From NCBI RefSeq assembly GCF_011392075.1, contig NZ_JAAJBV010000004.1, positions 124,001-188,000 on the forward strand: DNA of 64,000 nucleotides, given 5' to 3'. The translations under genes and the position numbers were made by a program. The notes under the pieces were generated by a model. The model worked only from the letters and a program-made list of their open reading frames with translations, was not told where the DNA came from and ran no database searches. The DNA comes from Flavobacterium celericrescens. Lineage in GTDB: Bacteria > Bacteroidota > Bacteroidia > Flavobacteriales > Flavobacteriaceae. The number at the start of each line of letters is the position of its first letter. The stretch's first letter is position 1. Positions 54,014 through 63,922 of this stretch are shown here, one piece after another.

Positions 54014-54427
54014 TTATCTCAAAGTGGCTTTTTTTTCACCTTTGTGTTGTTTCCAATCTTTGTCATAACTCATAAACATGTTAACCCAAATATTTCGTGA
54101 TAATCGCATAATTACTGGCATAAAAACAATTAATGTTGCAATAATAACGATGAAATTATTGACTAAACTTTTTTCGCCAATAAAAAAATAGGTGATAATA
54201 AATGCAGCTACTCCAAACGCAATCCCAAGTGCATAACTAACATACATAGCACCATAAAAAAACGAAGGCTCTATTTTATATTTTGTTCCACAATGACTGC
54301 AATTTTCATGCATTTTGTAAACATTGGTTACATTATACGGATTTTTGTCTAAATACATGCTTTCTTCATGACAAGTTGGACAACTTCCTGTTAAAATACT
54401 ATTTAATTTGGATCCTTTTTTTAACAT
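54014..54427 (-). CDS. DUF983 family membrane protein
   Basis: Protein of 137 residues. It has two CxxC-type zinc-binding pairs (GSCPTCHEES and ENCSHCGTKY) and two membrane segments (YVSYALGIAFGVAAFIITYF and LVNNFIVIIATLIVFMPVIM), the DUF983 layout. Function unknown. ATG 54425-54427 was chosen because the upstream TTG only adds two residues. An exact -7 box, TACCTTTG, lies 17 bases above it on the minus strand. Confidence 0.82.
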   Translation of the reverse strand: MLKKGSKLNSILTGSCPTCHEESMYLDKNPYNVTNVYKMHENCSHCGTKYKIEPSFFYGAMYVSYALGIAFGVAAFIITYFFIGEKSLVNNFIVIIATLIVFMPVIMRLSRNIWVNMFMSYDKDWKQHKGEKKATLR

Positions 54428-54444
54428 TTGCAAAATATTTTACG

Positions 54445-54452
54445 CAAAGGTA
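54445..54452 (-). promoter_or_regulatory. -7 box of the DUF983 gene
   Basis: On the minus strand TACCTTTG, followed by C, is an exact TAnnTTTG match. The nearest TTG upstream is 25 bases away, slightly longer than usual. Confidence 0.55.
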
Positions 54453-54571
54453 CAATATCTAACTATCTCTTGTGTAACAATTATTACAAATATCAATTTG
54501 TTTACTGAATTTTGAGTTTAATCGAATAGTAACTTTTAAACCATAAACTCATAAACATTTAAACTAATTAA

Positions 54572-56488
54572 ATGCTAAACATACATAATTTATCGGTTTC
54601 CTTTGGTGGAACTTATCTTTTTGAAGAAGTAACTTTTAGATTGGGCGCTGGAGATAGAGTCGGACTTGTGGGTAAAAATGGTGCTGGAAAATCAACTATG
54701 TTGAAAATTTTAGCAAGAGATTTTGCACCCGATTCTGGTCAAATTGCAACAGAGAAAGAGGTTAAAATTGGTTTTCTTCGTCAGGATATTGATTTTGTTA
54801 AAGGAAGAACAGTTTTGGAAGAGGCTTATCAAGCTTTTGAAGAAATTAAGCGTGCCGAATTTCGAATCGACGAAATCAACCATCAATTAGTAACGCGTAC
54901 CGATTATGAAAGTCAAGAATATTCTGATTTGATTGAAGAATTGAGTGATGTTACACACCATTACGAAGTCTTAGGCGGTTATAATTATGTGGGTGATACC
55001 GAAAAAATTCTTTTAGGTCTTGGATTTAAAAGAGAAGATTTTGACAATCAAACAGATACATTTTCGGGTGGTTGGAGAATGCGTATAGAATTAGCAAAAC
55101 TGTTATTGCAATCTAACGATATTTTACTTTTAGATGAGCCAACGAATCACTTGGATATTGAAAGTATCATTTGGTTAGAAGGTTTTTTGCGAAATTTCCC
55201 TGGTGTAGTCGTAATTGTTTCACACGATAAAATGTTTTTGGATAATGTGACGAATCGCACAATCGAAATTTCATTAGGAAAAGCCTACGATTTCAATAAA
55301 CCGTATTCTGAATATTTAGTGTTGCGTCAAGAAATTCGTGAAAAACAATTGGCAACTCAGAAAAATCAAGCTAAAAAAATCGAAGAAACGGAGAAGTTAA
55401 TCGAGAAATTTCGTGCCAAAGCTTCTAAAGCATCGATGGCGCAATCCTTGATTAAAAAATTAGATAAAGTTGAACGAATTGAAGTGGATGAAGACGATAA
55501 TTCAGTAATGAATATTTCGTTTCCCGTTTCGCAGACACCAGGAAGAGTTGTTGTTGAAGCAGAACATGTTACCAAAGCGTATGGCGATAAAGTTATTTTA
55601 AATGATATTTCGCTTTTAGTAGAGCGTGGTAGTAAAGTAGCTTTCGTTGGACAAAACGGTCAAGGAAAGTCAACATTCATGAAAGCCATTGTGAATGAAT
55701 TTGAATATGACGGCTCTATCAAATTGGGTCATAATGTACAATTGGGATATTTTGCTCAAAATCAAGCGGAATATTTAGACGGCGAAATCACGTTGTTACA
55801 AACTATGGAAGATGCTGCAACAGACACAAATCGTTCAAAAGTACGCGATATGCTTGGCGCTTTCTTGTTTAGAGGTGATGATGTTGAGAAAAAAGTAAAA
55901 GTACTTTCGGGTGGTGAGCGAAATCGCTTGGCGCTTTGTAAATTGCTTTTACAGCCGATTAATGTCTTAGTAATGGACGAGCCAACCAATCACTTAGATA
56001 TCAAGTCTAAAAACGTTTTAAAAGCGGCATTACAACAGTTTGAAGGAACTTTGTTGTTGGTTTCTCACGATCGTGATTTCTTGCAAGGAATGTCAAATAT
56101 TGTTTATGAATTTAAAGATCAGAAAATTAGAGAATATTTAGGTGATATCAATTTCTTCTTAGAACAAAAAAACGCTATGAATATGCGTGAAATCGAAAAG
56201 AAAGATGTTGTTGTGCCTGCAAATACAAATAAGGCTGTCAAAAGTATTTCTTATGAAGATCAGAAAAAAGCAAAATCATTGCAAAACAAATTGAGTAAAA
56301 TTGAAAGCCAAATTCAACAGTTAGAAAAAGACATTCAGCATGATGACAAAGCATTAGCTTCAAATTATGACAAACATGTTGAAGATGCTACGTTTTTTGC
56401 AGCTTATGAGAAAAAGAAAAAAGAATTGGAAAAATTATTAGAAGATTGGGAAAATGTGCAATTAGAAATTGAAATGGTGAATAGCTAA
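54572..56488 (+). CDS. ABC-F family ATPase
   Basis: Cytoplasmic protein of 638 residues with two ABC domains and no membrane part, so an ABC-F translation factor rather than a transporter. First domain: Walker A GKNGAGKST (34-42), signature FSGGWRMRIELAKLL and Walker B LLLDEPTNHLDIES. Second: GQNGQGKST, LSGGERNRLALCKLL and LVMDEPTNHLDIKS. A linker with SKASMAQSLIKKLDK lies between. A C-terminal coiled coil (about 565-638) resembles Uup/YdiF. The upstream gap holds TTTG (54511-54514) and TAACTTTT (54530-54537), a weak promoter, and TAAAC words. Confidence 0.94.
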   Translation: MLNIHNLSVSFGGTYLFEEVTFRLGAGDRVGLVGKNGAGKSTMLKILARDFAPDSGQIATEKEVKIGFLRQDIDFVKGRTVLEEAYQAFEEIKRAEFRIDEINHQLVTRTDYESQEYSDLIEELSDVTHHYEVLGGYNYVGDTEKILLGLGFKREDFDNQTDTFSGGWRMRIELAKLLLQSNDILLLDEPTNHLDIESIIWLEGFLRNFPGVVVIVSHDKMFLDNVTNRTIEISLGKAYDFNKPYSEYLVLRQEIREKQLATQKNQAKKIEETEKLIEKFRAKASKASMAQSLIKKLDKVERIEVDEDDNSVMNISFPVSQTPGRVVVEAEHVTKAYGDKVILNDISLLVERGSKVAFVGQNGQGKSTFMKAIVNEFEYDGSIKLGHNVQLGYFAQNQAEYLDGEITLLQTMEDAATDTNRSKVRDMLGAFLFRGDDVEKKVKVLSGGERNRLALCKLLLQPINVLVMDEPTNHLDIKSKNVLKAALQQFEGTLLLVSHDRDFLQGMSNIVYEFKDQKIREYLGDINFFLEQKNAMNMREIEKKDVVVPANTNKAVKSISYEDQKKAKSLQNKLSKIESQIQQLEKDIQHDDKALASNYDKHVEDATFFAAYEKKKKELEKLLEDWENVQLEIEMVNS

Positions 56489-56529
56489 TTGCAAAACCAT
56501 ATGTTATAACAATTTAAAACCAAACAAGC

Positions 56530-56566
56530 AATCGCAATGATTATTATGATTATTGCGATTTTATTT
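56530..56566 (+). terminator. Terminator after the ABC-F gene
   Basis: AATCGCAAT (56530-56538) and ATTGCGATT (56552-56560) pair around a 13-base loop, followed by a T-rich run. The remaining bases up to 56668 show nothing else. Confidence 0.75.
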
Positions 56567-56668
56567 TTTCTAAAATATTTTGGATAAACTAACTTCATAT
56601 TCTAAATTATTAATTAGGTAAATATCAAGTATTTTAGTTGCTGTTTAAATACGTTTTTTGTCGTATTT

Positions 56669-57616
56669 TTAAAATTGAATGGTAGGGAGCTTTTCTTGAA
56701 TTTTTAAAATTTTAGTATCTATTGATGCCAAAAAATTTTGATGATTTGCTGTATTTGGATTAAACGGACGATGTTTCAGAGCCCTTTGAATTTCACAAAT
56801 TTGATTCATCAACCCAAATTCTGATTCCGAAATATAATTTTCAAAGAATTTTATCCAAATATAATCAATTGCTGTCTGATTTGGATGTAACATGTCTTCA
56901 GTATAAAAACGATAATCGCGCAATTCATCCATCATGATTTCGTAAGCAGGAAAATATTGCAAGTTTCGAGTTTCGAGTTTCAAGTTATGAATTCCTGCAA
57001 TCAAATGCGCTTTACTCAATGTGTTTTCTACAAATCCATCTTTTATATGACGCACTGGTGAAACTGTAAAAATGAAGTTGCAATTTGGGTTCAATATCGA
57101 CACATGAAAAAGTATCGATTCTAAACTTTGCACAATAGTTTCAATGGATAGTAATTCTTTCGTAAACTGTTTTTGTGGTACTTTATGACAATTAGCGACA
57201 ATTTCGTTGGTTTCAATATTTCGATACACCCATGATGTTCCTAGCGTGATTATGATGTGTGTTGAATCGTTTAATTGTTTATTTGTTGAATTGATTAAAT
57301 CGTTTAAAGATTCTAAAAACGCATCTTTATCAGAATTAGATAATTCAGAATGCACATCAAAGCAATGCCATAATTCATTATGAAAGAAAATATCGTTTTC
57401 AGTGAAATAGTTTTTTTGAACACTTCTTTCGATAATTCTACATAAAGAAACCAGGTTAAAAATGATGCCAAATGGATTTATAGCCGTTTGAAATTTGAAA
57501 TACTCAAATTTTTCACCCATATTTTCCGCAAAACAAGAGCCTAATAAAACTATTTTAGAAGCATAGTCTATTGGAAGATTACTTTTTTGAATTGGAATTT
57601 TTGTAGTGAAATTCAT
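56669..57616 (-). CDS. GSCFA domain protein
   Basis: Protein of 315 residues named for its N-terminal motif, here LLGSCFAENMGEKF. The family belongs to the SGNH-hydrolase-like group. HIIITLGTSWVYRNIET, TVSPVRHIKDG and FYTEDMLHPN hold the later blocks. The substrate is unknown. ATG 57614-57616 was chosen over a TTG at 57638-57640, which lies within the -7 box of its promoter. A short tandem heptamer array in the coding strand (56961-56989) writes the unusual residues NLKLETRNLQ, a probable local insertion. Confidence 0.85.
   Translation of the reverse strand: MNFTTKIPIQKSNLPIDYASKIVLLGSCFAENMGEKFEYFKFQTAINPFGIIFNLVSLCRIIERSVQKNYFTENDIFFHNELWHCFDVHSELSNSDKDAFLESLNDLINSTNKQLNDSTHIIITLGTSWVYRNIETNEIVANCHKVPQKQFTKELLSIETIVQSLESILFHVSILNPNCNFIFTVSPVRHIKDGFVENTLSKAHLIAGIHNLKLETRNLQYFPAYEIMMDELRDYRFYTEDMLHPNQTAIDYIWIKFFENYISESEFGLMNQICEIQRALKHRPFNPNTANHQNFLASIDTKILKIQEKLPTIQF
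56961..56989. repeat. Heptamer array inside the GSCFA coding sequence
   Basis: On the minus strand the sequence reads AACTTGA, AACTCGA, AACTCGA, AACTTGC in register. Three heptamers equal seven codons, so the frame is kept. It encodes LKLETRNL, just before the conserved YFPAYEIMMDELRDYR. Confidence 0.6.
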
Positions 57617-57637
57617 TTTTAATATTTCATTGATATT

Positions 57638-57645
57638 CAAAGATA
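57638..57645 (-). promoter_or_regulatory. -7 box of the GSCFA gene
   Basis: On the minus strand TATCTTTG matches TAnnTTTG, about 22 bases above the ATG at 57616. The -33 position falls in the preceding terminator. Confidence 0.55.
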
Positions 57646-57657
57646 GTGATAAAAAAG

Positions 57658-57690
57658 AAATCCCGATAAATTTTATTTTTATCGGGATTT
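57658..57690 (-). terminator. Terminator of the coiled-coil protein gene
   Basis: AAATCCCGATAAA and TTTATCGGGATTT form a 13-base-pair stem with a T run on the minus-strand side. It directly follows the stop at 57695. Confidence 0.87.
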
Positions 57691-57694
57691 GAAT

Positions 57695-58192
57695 TTATTT
57701 TTTCTTCTCTTCTTCTTTTTTCTCTTCTTCTTTCTTTTTTTCTTCGAGTTCTTTTTTTGAAGCTTCAATTCTTTTTTCTAGATTTTCTTTCTTTTTTGTA
57801 GAAATTTCTATTTTTTTTGAATTCAAATTAATTTTTGATTGAGTTGCACTAATTTCTTTTTTAATTTTTGCTGACTTTTTTGATTTTTCATCTACAGTAA
57901 GGTTTGTATCATTCTCAATCGTAGCTAATTCTTCATTTAATTGATTTAATTTTGAATTTAGTTCCTCGTTTTTGTTTATTAGGTCATCAGTTTTGTTAGT
58001 CTCAGTAACTAAGTTTTCTTCGTCAGTGGCTAATTTGTTTTGCAAAGTTTTCATCAAATGTTGATGTTGCATTAATTGATTTTGTTGGCTAAACAACTTA
58101 TTGCTTACATTGACATTGTTTCTTGGTGGCGAAAATCCCTGAGAAAATCCTAAAAAAGGGATTGTGAAGATTAAGAAATAAAATAGTTTCAT
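57695..58192 (-). CDS. Exported coiled-coil protein
   Basis: Protein of 165 residues with a signal peptide (MKLFYFLIFTIPFLGFSQ). An almost unbroken charged coiled coil follows from about residue 50 (LKTLQNKL-like heptads, then INKNEELNSKLNQLNEELA). It ends in a run of EEKKKEEEKK. No domain was recognised, and the low-complexity end may be unstructured. It begins 12 bases after the barrel-like gene upstream, so the two are probably one operon. The role is unknown. Confidence 0.6.
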   Translation of the reverse strand: MKLFYFLIFTIPFLGFSQGFSPPRNNVNVSNKLFSQQNQLMQHQHLMKTLQNKLATDEENLVTETNKTDDLINKNEELNSKLNQLNEELATIENDTNLTVDEKSKKSAKIKKEISATQSKINLNSKKIEISTKKKENLEKRIEASKKELEEKKKEEEKKEEEKKK

Positions 58193-58204
58193 GTTTTATA
58201 GTAG

Positions 58205-58801
58205 TTAATTATTTGAAAAAACTTTAGCTAAATCAATATTTGCAGAAATTATAGCACCAAAGAAATTACTTTTATTACCATTATTCAATTTAAAAAATGG
58301 TGTTAATTCATAATCTAATTTTGTTTGAATATCAATAAATTTTAATACTCGCCACCCAAATCCTAATTGAGCACCCAAATTAAATGTTTCAAAACTATCT
58401 TTTACATCTTCTCCTTCGGATTTTGCATTTGTAATTAATGAAATTTTTGGTCCTGCTAACATATAGAAGCCCTTTCGGTATGTTTCACCAAAGTCATATT
58501 TAAAATTTGGAGCTATATCAATAAAATTCATTTCAAAGACTTGCTTGTTGGAAAAATAGATAAATTCTTTTTTCGAAAATAACATATCTACTTTCATTCC
58601 AATATTTTCAGTAAAATTATACTCACCAAACCCACCAATTGTAAAAGAAGAGACTTTGTCTTCAGTTTCAAAAGTTGTGGTGCCATTGTTGTTTCCTATT
58701 GTGTAAAAGCTATTGCCTATTACTAATCCATAGGAAAATTCTTGTTGTGCTGAAGTAATACAGGTAAAAAGAATAGCAAATAGATAAAATAATTTTTTCA
58801 T
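58205..58801 (-). CDS. Outer-membrane beta-barrel protein
   Basis: Protein of 198 residues from ATG 58799-58801, with a signal peptide (MKKLFYLFAILFTCITSAQQ). Short amphipathic strands of the porin/OmpW-like type follow (EFSYGLVIGNSFYTIG, FTIGGFGEYNFTENIGMKVDMLFS, AQLGFGWRVLKFIDIQTKLDYEL). The longer frame upstream starts inside the alaS terminator and was rejected. Pairs with the coiled-coil gene downstream. Substrate unknown. Confidence 0.72.
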   Translation of the reverse strand: MKKLFYLFAILFTCITSAQQEFSYGLVIGNSFYTIGNNNGTTTFETEDKVSSFTIGGFGEYNFTENIGMKVDMLFSKKEFIYFSNKQVFEMNFIDIAPNFKYDFGETYRKGFYMLAGPKISLITNAKSEGEDVKDSFETFNLGAQLGFGWRVLKFIDIQTKLDYELTPFFKLNNGNKSNFFGAIISANIDLAKVFSNN

Positions 58802-58838
58802 TGGAATACATTTAGTTAAATTTATACAAATCAAAAAT

Positions 58839-58868
58839 AAAAATACCGACAAATTTGTCGGTATTTTT
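58839..58868 (-). terminator. Terminator of alaS
   Basis: AAAAATACCGACAAA and TTTGTCGGTATTTTT form a perfect 30-base palindrome (15-base-pair stem, no spacer) just after the alaS stop. T-rich sequence follows on the minus strand. Confidence 0.88.
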
Positions 58869-58876
58869 ATTTTTGA

Positions 58877-61513
58877 TTATTTTACATACTCAACCGCTTT
58901 CTCAATCGCTTCCTTAATTCCACTCACATTTTTCCCTTTTCCTGATGCGAAGAAAGGTTGTCCACCACCATTTCCGTCGATTAGTTTTCCTAATTCTCTG
59001 ATGACGTTTCCTGCGTTTAATCCTTTTTCAGCAACTAATCCTTTTGAAATGTAGCAGTGAATATTTGGCGCATTATCTTCAATTGATGCTAAGAATACAA
59101 AAGCATTTGGTTTAGAAGTTCCAATAGCTTGTGCTAAATCTTTAGTCGAATTCATAGATAAATCTACTTGTTTTGCTAAATATTGGATGCCGTTGATTTC
59201 TTGGAAATCGGCAATCAACGTATTTTTTAATCCTTCGATTTTTTCTTTTACTAATTGCTCTAATTGTTTTTTCAGTTTCGCATTATCATCTTGTAATGAA
59301 GCCACTGATTTTAAAACATCTTGTGGATTTTTCAATACTTCTTTGATTTCTGCCAAAGTATCTTCTTGATTTTTATAGAAATCTTTCACAGCATCGCCTG
59401 TAATTGCTTCAATACGACGAATTCCTGCCGCAACTGCTCCTTCTGAAACAATTTTGAAATGCCAAATTTCAGCCGTGTTTTTCACGTGAATTCCACCACA
59501 TAATTCTTTACTGTCTCCAAATTCAATCATTCGAACATTATCGCCATATTTTTCTCCAAATAAAGCCATCGCACCTTTATCTAAAGCTTCTTTGATTGGA
59601 ATATTTCTGTGTTCTACCAATTGCAATTGTGCTTCAATTTGTTGATTCACACTTGCTTCAACTTGACGTAATTCTTCATCCGAAACTTTAGAAAAATGAG
59701 AAAAGTCAAAACGTAAATAATTTGGGTTAACCAAAGAACCTTTTTGCTCCACATGCGTTCCTAAAATACTTCTCAAAGCCAAATGCATCAAATGCGTAGC
59801 CGAGTGATTTTTAGAAGTCGAAGTTCTTAAATCGGTATTTACTTTGGCTACAAATTCTGCTTCCACGTTTTCAGGAAGTTGTTTTGCGAAATGTAATATT
59901 AAGTTGTTTTCTTTTTTCGTGTCGATAATTTCGATGGTTTCGTTTGCAGAAACTAATGTTCCTTTATCACCCACTTGTCCACCACCTTCTGGATAGAACG
60001 GCGTATTATCTAAAACAATTTGGTATAAAACACCATCTTTTTTAGAATCTACTTTACGAATTCTAGTGATTTTAACGTTGTTTTCGGTTTGGTCATACCC
60101 AACGAAAGTTTCCACGTTTCCATCAATTAAAACCTTCCAGTCATCAGTAGTTACCTCTGAAGCTGCACGAGAACGCGCTTTTTGTTTTTGTAATTCGGTT
60201 TCGAATTCGGTTTCATTAAATGAATAGCCTTTTTCTTTTAAAATTAAAGCCGTTAAGTCTTTTGGGAATCCAAACGTATCATACAATTCGAATACTTTTT
60301 CTCCAGAAACTTCTTTTCCTGATGTTTCAGTAACTACTTTATCTAATAATTGTAATCCTTGTTCTAAAGTTCTCAAGAAAGAAGCTTCTTCTTCGCGAAT
60401 TACATTAGTAACCAATTGTTGTTGCGATTTAATCTCTGGGAAAAATTCGCCCATTTGATTGGCTAAAACTTCTACCAATTTATTAATGAAAGGTTCTTTT
60501 GTGCCTAAAAACGTAAATCCGTAACGAATCGCACGACGTAAAATTCTACGAATTACATAGCCAGCTCCCGTATTTGAAGGCAATTGTCCATCAGCAATAG
60601 CAAAAGCTACCGCGCGAACGTGATCTACAATTACACGAATCGCAATGTTCGTTTTGTTTTGTTCTTCTGATATGTTTTTAACTTCGTTTGAAGTATATTT
60701 TAATCCTGTAATTTCTTCAACTTTCGCGATAAGCGGTGTGAAAACGTCTGTATCGTAATTTGAAGTTACATTTTGCATCGCCATACACAAACGCTCAAAT
60801 CCCATTCCGGTATCTACGTGTTGTGCGGGTAATTTTTCTAACGAACCATCGGCTTTACGGTTGAATTCCATAAATACGTTGTTCCAAATTTCCACTACTT
60901 GTGGGTGGTCAGCATTTACTAAATCTCTTCCTGAAACTGCATTTCTTTCAGCATCAGTTCTTAAATCGATATGAATTTCCGAACATGGACCACATGGACC
61001 TTGGTCGCCCATTTCCCAGAAGTTATCTTTTTTATTTCCTAAAATGATGCGGTCTTCCGAAACGTATTGTTTCCAAATATCAAATGCTTCTTGGTCAAAT
61101 GGAACGTTCTCTGCTGGATTTCCTTCAAAAACAGAAACATACAAACGGTCTTTGTCTAATTTCAAAACTTCTGTTAAAAATTCCCAAGCCCAAGCTAAGG
61201 CTTCTTTCTTGAAATAATCGCCAAACGACCAGTTTCCAAGCATTTCAAACATGGTGTGGTGATACGTATCAAAACCTACATCTTCTAAATCATTGTGTTT
61301 TCCCGAAACACGAAGACATTTTTGCGTATCGGCGATTCTTGGGCTTTTTGGAGTTCCATTGCCTAAGAAATATTCTTTGAATTGGGCCATTCCCGAGTTG
61401 TTGAACATCAAAGTTGGGTCGTCTTTTAAAACGATTGGCGCAGAAGGAACAATTAAATGTCCTTTTGATTCAAAAAAATTAAGGTATGCTTTACGTATGT
61501 CTTGTGATTTCAT
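58877..61513 (-). CDS. alaS: Alanyl-tRNA synthetase
   Basis: Class II synthetase of 878 residues charging tRNA-Ala. The catalytic domain opens with [37 protein letters not shown]. The editing domain carries the zinc ligands HSATHLMH and [11 protein letters not shown]. The C-terminal oligomerisation domain ends with [15 protein letters not shown]. All parts are present and the length is normal. Flanked by a terminator below and a nested hairpin region above; no T-box was recognised. Confidence 0.97.
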   Translation of the reverse strand: MKSQDIRKAYLNFFESKGHLIVPSAPIVLKDDPTLMFNNSGMAQFKEYFLGNGTPKSPRIADTQKCLRVSGKHNDLEDVGFDTYHHTMFEMLGNWSFGDYFKKEALAWAWEFLTEVLKLDKDRLYVSVFEGNPAENVPFDQEAFDIWKQYVSEDRIILGNKKDNFWEMGDQGPCGPCSEIHIDLRTDAERNAVSGRDLVNADHPQVVEIWNNVFMEFNRKADGSLEKLPAQHVDTGMGFERLCMAMQNVTSNYDTDVFTPLIAKVEEITGLKYTSNEVKNISEEQNKTNIAIRVIVDHVRAVAFAIADGQLPSNTGAGYVIRRILRRAIRYGFTFLGTKEPFINKLVEVLANQMGEFFPEIKSQQQLVTNVIREEEASFLRTLEQGLQLLDKVVTETSGKEVSGEKVFELYDTFGFPKDLTALILKEKGYSFNETEFETELQKQKARSRAASEVTTDDWKVLIDGNVETFVGYDQTENNVKITRIRKVDSKKDGVLYQIVLDNTPFYPEGGGQVGDKGTLVSANETIEIIDTKKENNLILHFAKQLPENVEAEFVAKVNTDLRTSTSKNHSATHLMHLALRSILGTHVEQKGSLVNPNYLRFDFSHFSKVSDEELRQVEASVNQQIEAQLQLVEHRNIPIKEALDKGAMALFGEKYGDNVRMIEFGDSKELCGGIHVKNTAEIWHFKIVSEGAVAAGIRRIEAITGDAVKDFYKNQEDTLAEIKEVLKNPQDVLKSVASLQDDNAKLKKQLEQLVKEKIEGLKNTLIADFQEINGIQYLAKQVDLSMNSTKDLAQAIGTSKPNAFVFLASIEDNAPNIHCYISKGLVAEKGLNAGNVIRELGKLIDGNGGGQPFFASGKGKNVSGIKEAIEKAVEYVK

Positions 61514-61538
61514 TTGTATAATATATTTAATATATCGA

Positions 61539-61587
61539 ATCGCATTTTACATTTTGTGATTATTTCACAAGCTGTTTTAGATGCGAT
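61539..61587. other. Nested inverted repeats between alaS and the SRPBCC gene
   Basis: An outer pair, ATCGCAT (61539-61545) and ATGCGAT (61581-61587), encloses an inner hairpin TTGTGA/TCACAA (61554-61559 and 61565-61570). No T run follows on either strand. It lies 26 bases above alaS and could be a leader structure or the end of the SRPBCC transcript. Confidence 0.35.
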
Positions 61588-61596
61588 ATCATTATT

Positions 61597-62454
61597 TTAT
61601 TTTTTTTCTGATATTTTTTTTAATTCTTGTAACGCGAGCGGAAATTTTTCGTTCATATAATCAATGTATTCGGGAACACAATCAATTTCAGCTGTTACGG
61701 TTGTAATTCCACCAACTTCATTTAATTTATAAGTTTCAAAACTTCCAGTCCATTTTTCAGTTTCGGCGTCAATTGGTAATTCTTTCAAATCTTTTAGCAT
61801 CCCAATATGTTTAAAAATAATTAATTTATTTGGGATAAGATAAAAAACATCACTATACATTCCTTCAAATGATGGAGCAATAAAATGGATTCTACTTCCT
61901 AATTCGATTTCGCCTGTAAAATAAGTCCCAGCACAAAAAGGAGTTGTCCATTCTGTATATGATTCTTTGTTCCACATTTTATTCCAAACAGTTTCTGCAG
62001 AAGCTTTTATATCTTGATTGAAAACCATTTTTTTAATTCCATAGAGGTAGTTTCTTAAACTTGTTTTAACCAAAGCATTCCAGCCCATTTCATAATTGGC
62101 TAATGTGAAATTTGGTCCAGCATCTGCAAAAGTTTCAACACCTTCGTGAGTTAAAATTACTTTTATTTTTTCTCCTAATTCTTCAATTTTCCATGTTAAA
62201 ACTGAACTTCCTTTAGATTGTTCTGGATGTGTCCAAGTATGTTGCAACAGTTTGTTTTCTTCAAAATTTAAAACCTTACATTGATGAAGATAAGTAGTTC
62301 CATCTGTTTCATAAAAAGAAAATTCATTGCCAATAGAAAGATTGAAATTTGATATATTAAAATACCAAATTTTCATCACTTCTGGATTCGTTATTGCTTC
62401 CCATACTTTTTGTTTTTCAGTATCAAAAACAGCTTCTACAGTAATTATAGCCAT
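61597..62454 (-). CDS. Tandem SRPBCC/AHSA1-type protein
   Basis: Protein of 285 residues with two START/SRPBCC (AHSA1-like) domains: residues 1-135 (VEAVFDTEKQKVWEAITNPEVMKIWYF) and about 140-285 (NQDIKASAETVWNKMWNKESYTEWTTPF). Each keeps the helix-grip pattern with a hydrophobic cavity. The ligand is unknown. Most AHSA1-type proteins have one copy, so the tandem form is slightly unusual. Monocistronic; the 138-base gap to the M23 gene is AT-rich. Confidence 0.75.
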   Translation of the reverse strand: MAIITVEAVFDTEKQKVWEAITNPEVMKIWYFNISNFNLSIGNEFSFYETDGTTYLHQCKVLNFEENKLLQHTWTHPEQSKGSSVLTWKIEELGEKIKVILTHEGVETFADAGPNFTLANYEMGWNALVKTSLRNYLYGIKKMVFNQDIKASAETVWNKMWNKESYTEWTTPFCAGTYFTGEIELGSRIHFIAPSFEGMYSDVFYLIPNKLIIFKHIGMLKDLKELPIDAETEKWTGSFETYKLNEVGGITTVTAEIDCVPEYIDYMNEKFPLALQELKKISEKK

Positions 62455-62592
62455 GGCTTAATTGTTTGATTTTCTTTTTATTAAATATTCTAAAAAAAAT
62501 AAAATAGCTTTAGAATGAAACATTTCTTAAATTTGTTCGTATAACTTATGTCACACCAATAAATTTGGCACAAAAATAGTATATTTTCATAT

Positions 62593-63570
62593 ATGTCGAA
62601 GGTAAAATATTATTACGATTCAGAAAATTTAGCTTACAAGCGAATTCAAACCCGAAAAAGAAAGAAATTTGCCTATGTGTTGCTGTTTTTGTTGTCTTCG
62701 GCATTGTTTGGATTTTTAATTTTTTTACTGTTGATTAATACTAGTTATTTTGAGACACCAAAAGATAAGATACAAGCAAGAGAAATTGAAGCTTTAGCAT
62801 TAAATTATAAGGTTTTGAACAAAAAACTAGATTTGATGAATGAAGTTTTAGAAGCAATTGAAAACAGAGATAATAATATTTATAGGATATATTTTAATAC
62901 TACTCCAATTTCTGAAGAAGAAAGAAAAGCAGGTTTTGGAGGTGTTAATCGATATAAAGATTTGCAAGGATACAATAATTCTGAGTTGATGGAAAACACG
63001 ACAAAGCGTGTTGATATATTAACGAAAGAATTGGTTATTCAGTCTAAATCATTAGATGAAATTGTAGCTTTGGCCAAACAGAAAGAAAAGTTGTTAGCAG
63101 CAATTCCTGCAATTCAGCCTGTTAAAAATGAAGATTTGAAGCATATGGCTTCCGGATATGGTTATAGAAGTGATCCGTTTACGAAAATTAGAAAATTTCA
63201 TTACGGAATGGATTTTACAGCCCGAACAGGAACGCCAATTTATGCTACTGGAGATGGTGTTGTATATAAAGCAGATGCTTCATTGTCGGGTTATGGGAAT
63301 CATATTGAAATTAATCATGGTTATGGTTATAAAACATTGTATGCTCATTTGAGTAAATACAAATGTCGACCTGGCCAACGTGTAAAAAGAGGTGACATTA
63401 TTGGTTATGTTGGAAGTACAGGACGAAGTCAGGCACCTCATTTGCACTACGAAGTATTTAAAGGTAGTGAACGTGTAAATCCGCTGAATTTTTATTATGG
63501 AAGTATTTCAGCAAAAGAATATATTGAGATTTCAAAATTAGCAAATCAAGAAAACCAATCATTAGACTAA
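62593..63570 (+). CDS. M23 family metallopeptidase, membrane-anchored
   Basis: Protein of 325 residues that is probably a peptidoglycan DD-endopeptidase or amidase activator. A basic N-terminus is followed by one membrane segment (KFAYVLLFLLSSALFGFLIFLLL). A coiled-coil part comes next (KVLNKKLDLMNEVLEAIENR), and then the LytM/M23 domain. The zinc sites are intact: HYGMDFT (HxxxD) and APHLHYEV (HxH). Orientation puts the domain in the periplasm. It overlaps the MerR gene by one base. Confidence 0.92.
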   Translation: MSKVKYYYDSENLAYKRIQTRKRKKFAYVLLFLLSSALFGFLIFLLLINTSYFETPKDKIQAREIEALALNYKVLNKKLDLMNEVLEAIENRDNNIYRIYFNTTPISEEERKAGFGGVNRYKDLQGYNNSELMENTTKRVDILTKELVIQSKSLDEIVALAKQKEKLLAAIPAIQPVKNEDLKHMASGYGYRSDPFTKIRKFHYGMDFTARTGTPIYATGDGVVYKADASLSGYGNHIEINHGYGYKTLYAHLSKYKCRPGQRVKRGDIIGYVGSTGRSQAPHLHYEVFKGSERVNPLNFYYGSISAKEYIEISKLANQENQSLD

Positions 63571-63902
63571 TGCATTTAGAATTAGCACCAAACAAAAGAT
63601 ATTATAGCATTGGCGAAATAGCCAAAGCATTTGATGTAAACGCATCCTTAATTCGTTTTTGGGATAAAGAATTTGACATTCTAAAACCAAAGAAAAACGC
63701 TAAAGGGAATCGAATGTTTACACCAGAAGATGTGAAGAATTTGCAATTGATTTATCATTTGGTGAAAGAGCGTGGATTTACATTAGATGGTGCTAAAACA
63801 CATTTGAAAGAAGGTCAGAAAAAAACATTAGACAAGTTTGATATTATTAATAAACTTGAAACTATAAAAGCACAATTAACAACAATTAAAAATCAACTTT
63901 AA
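63570..63902 (+). CDS. MerR-family transcriptional regulator
   Basis: Protein of 110 residues with a MerR-type winged HTH (YYSIGEIAKAFDVNASLIRFWDKEFDILKPKKNAKGNRMFTPEDVKNLQLIYHLVK). A short helical C-terminus follows, with no recognised effector site. The start overlaps the M23 stop by one base (TAATG), so the two are co-translated and may be functionally linked. A LemA-like gene follows 20 bases later. Confidence 0.88.
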   Translation: MHLELAPNKRYYSIGEIAKAFDVNASLIRFWDKEFDILKPKKNAKGNRMFTPEDVKNLQLIYHLVKERGFTLDGAKTHLKEGQKKTLDKFDIINKLETIKAQLTTIKNQL

Positions 63903-63922
63903 ACAATTAAAATTAGAAATTA

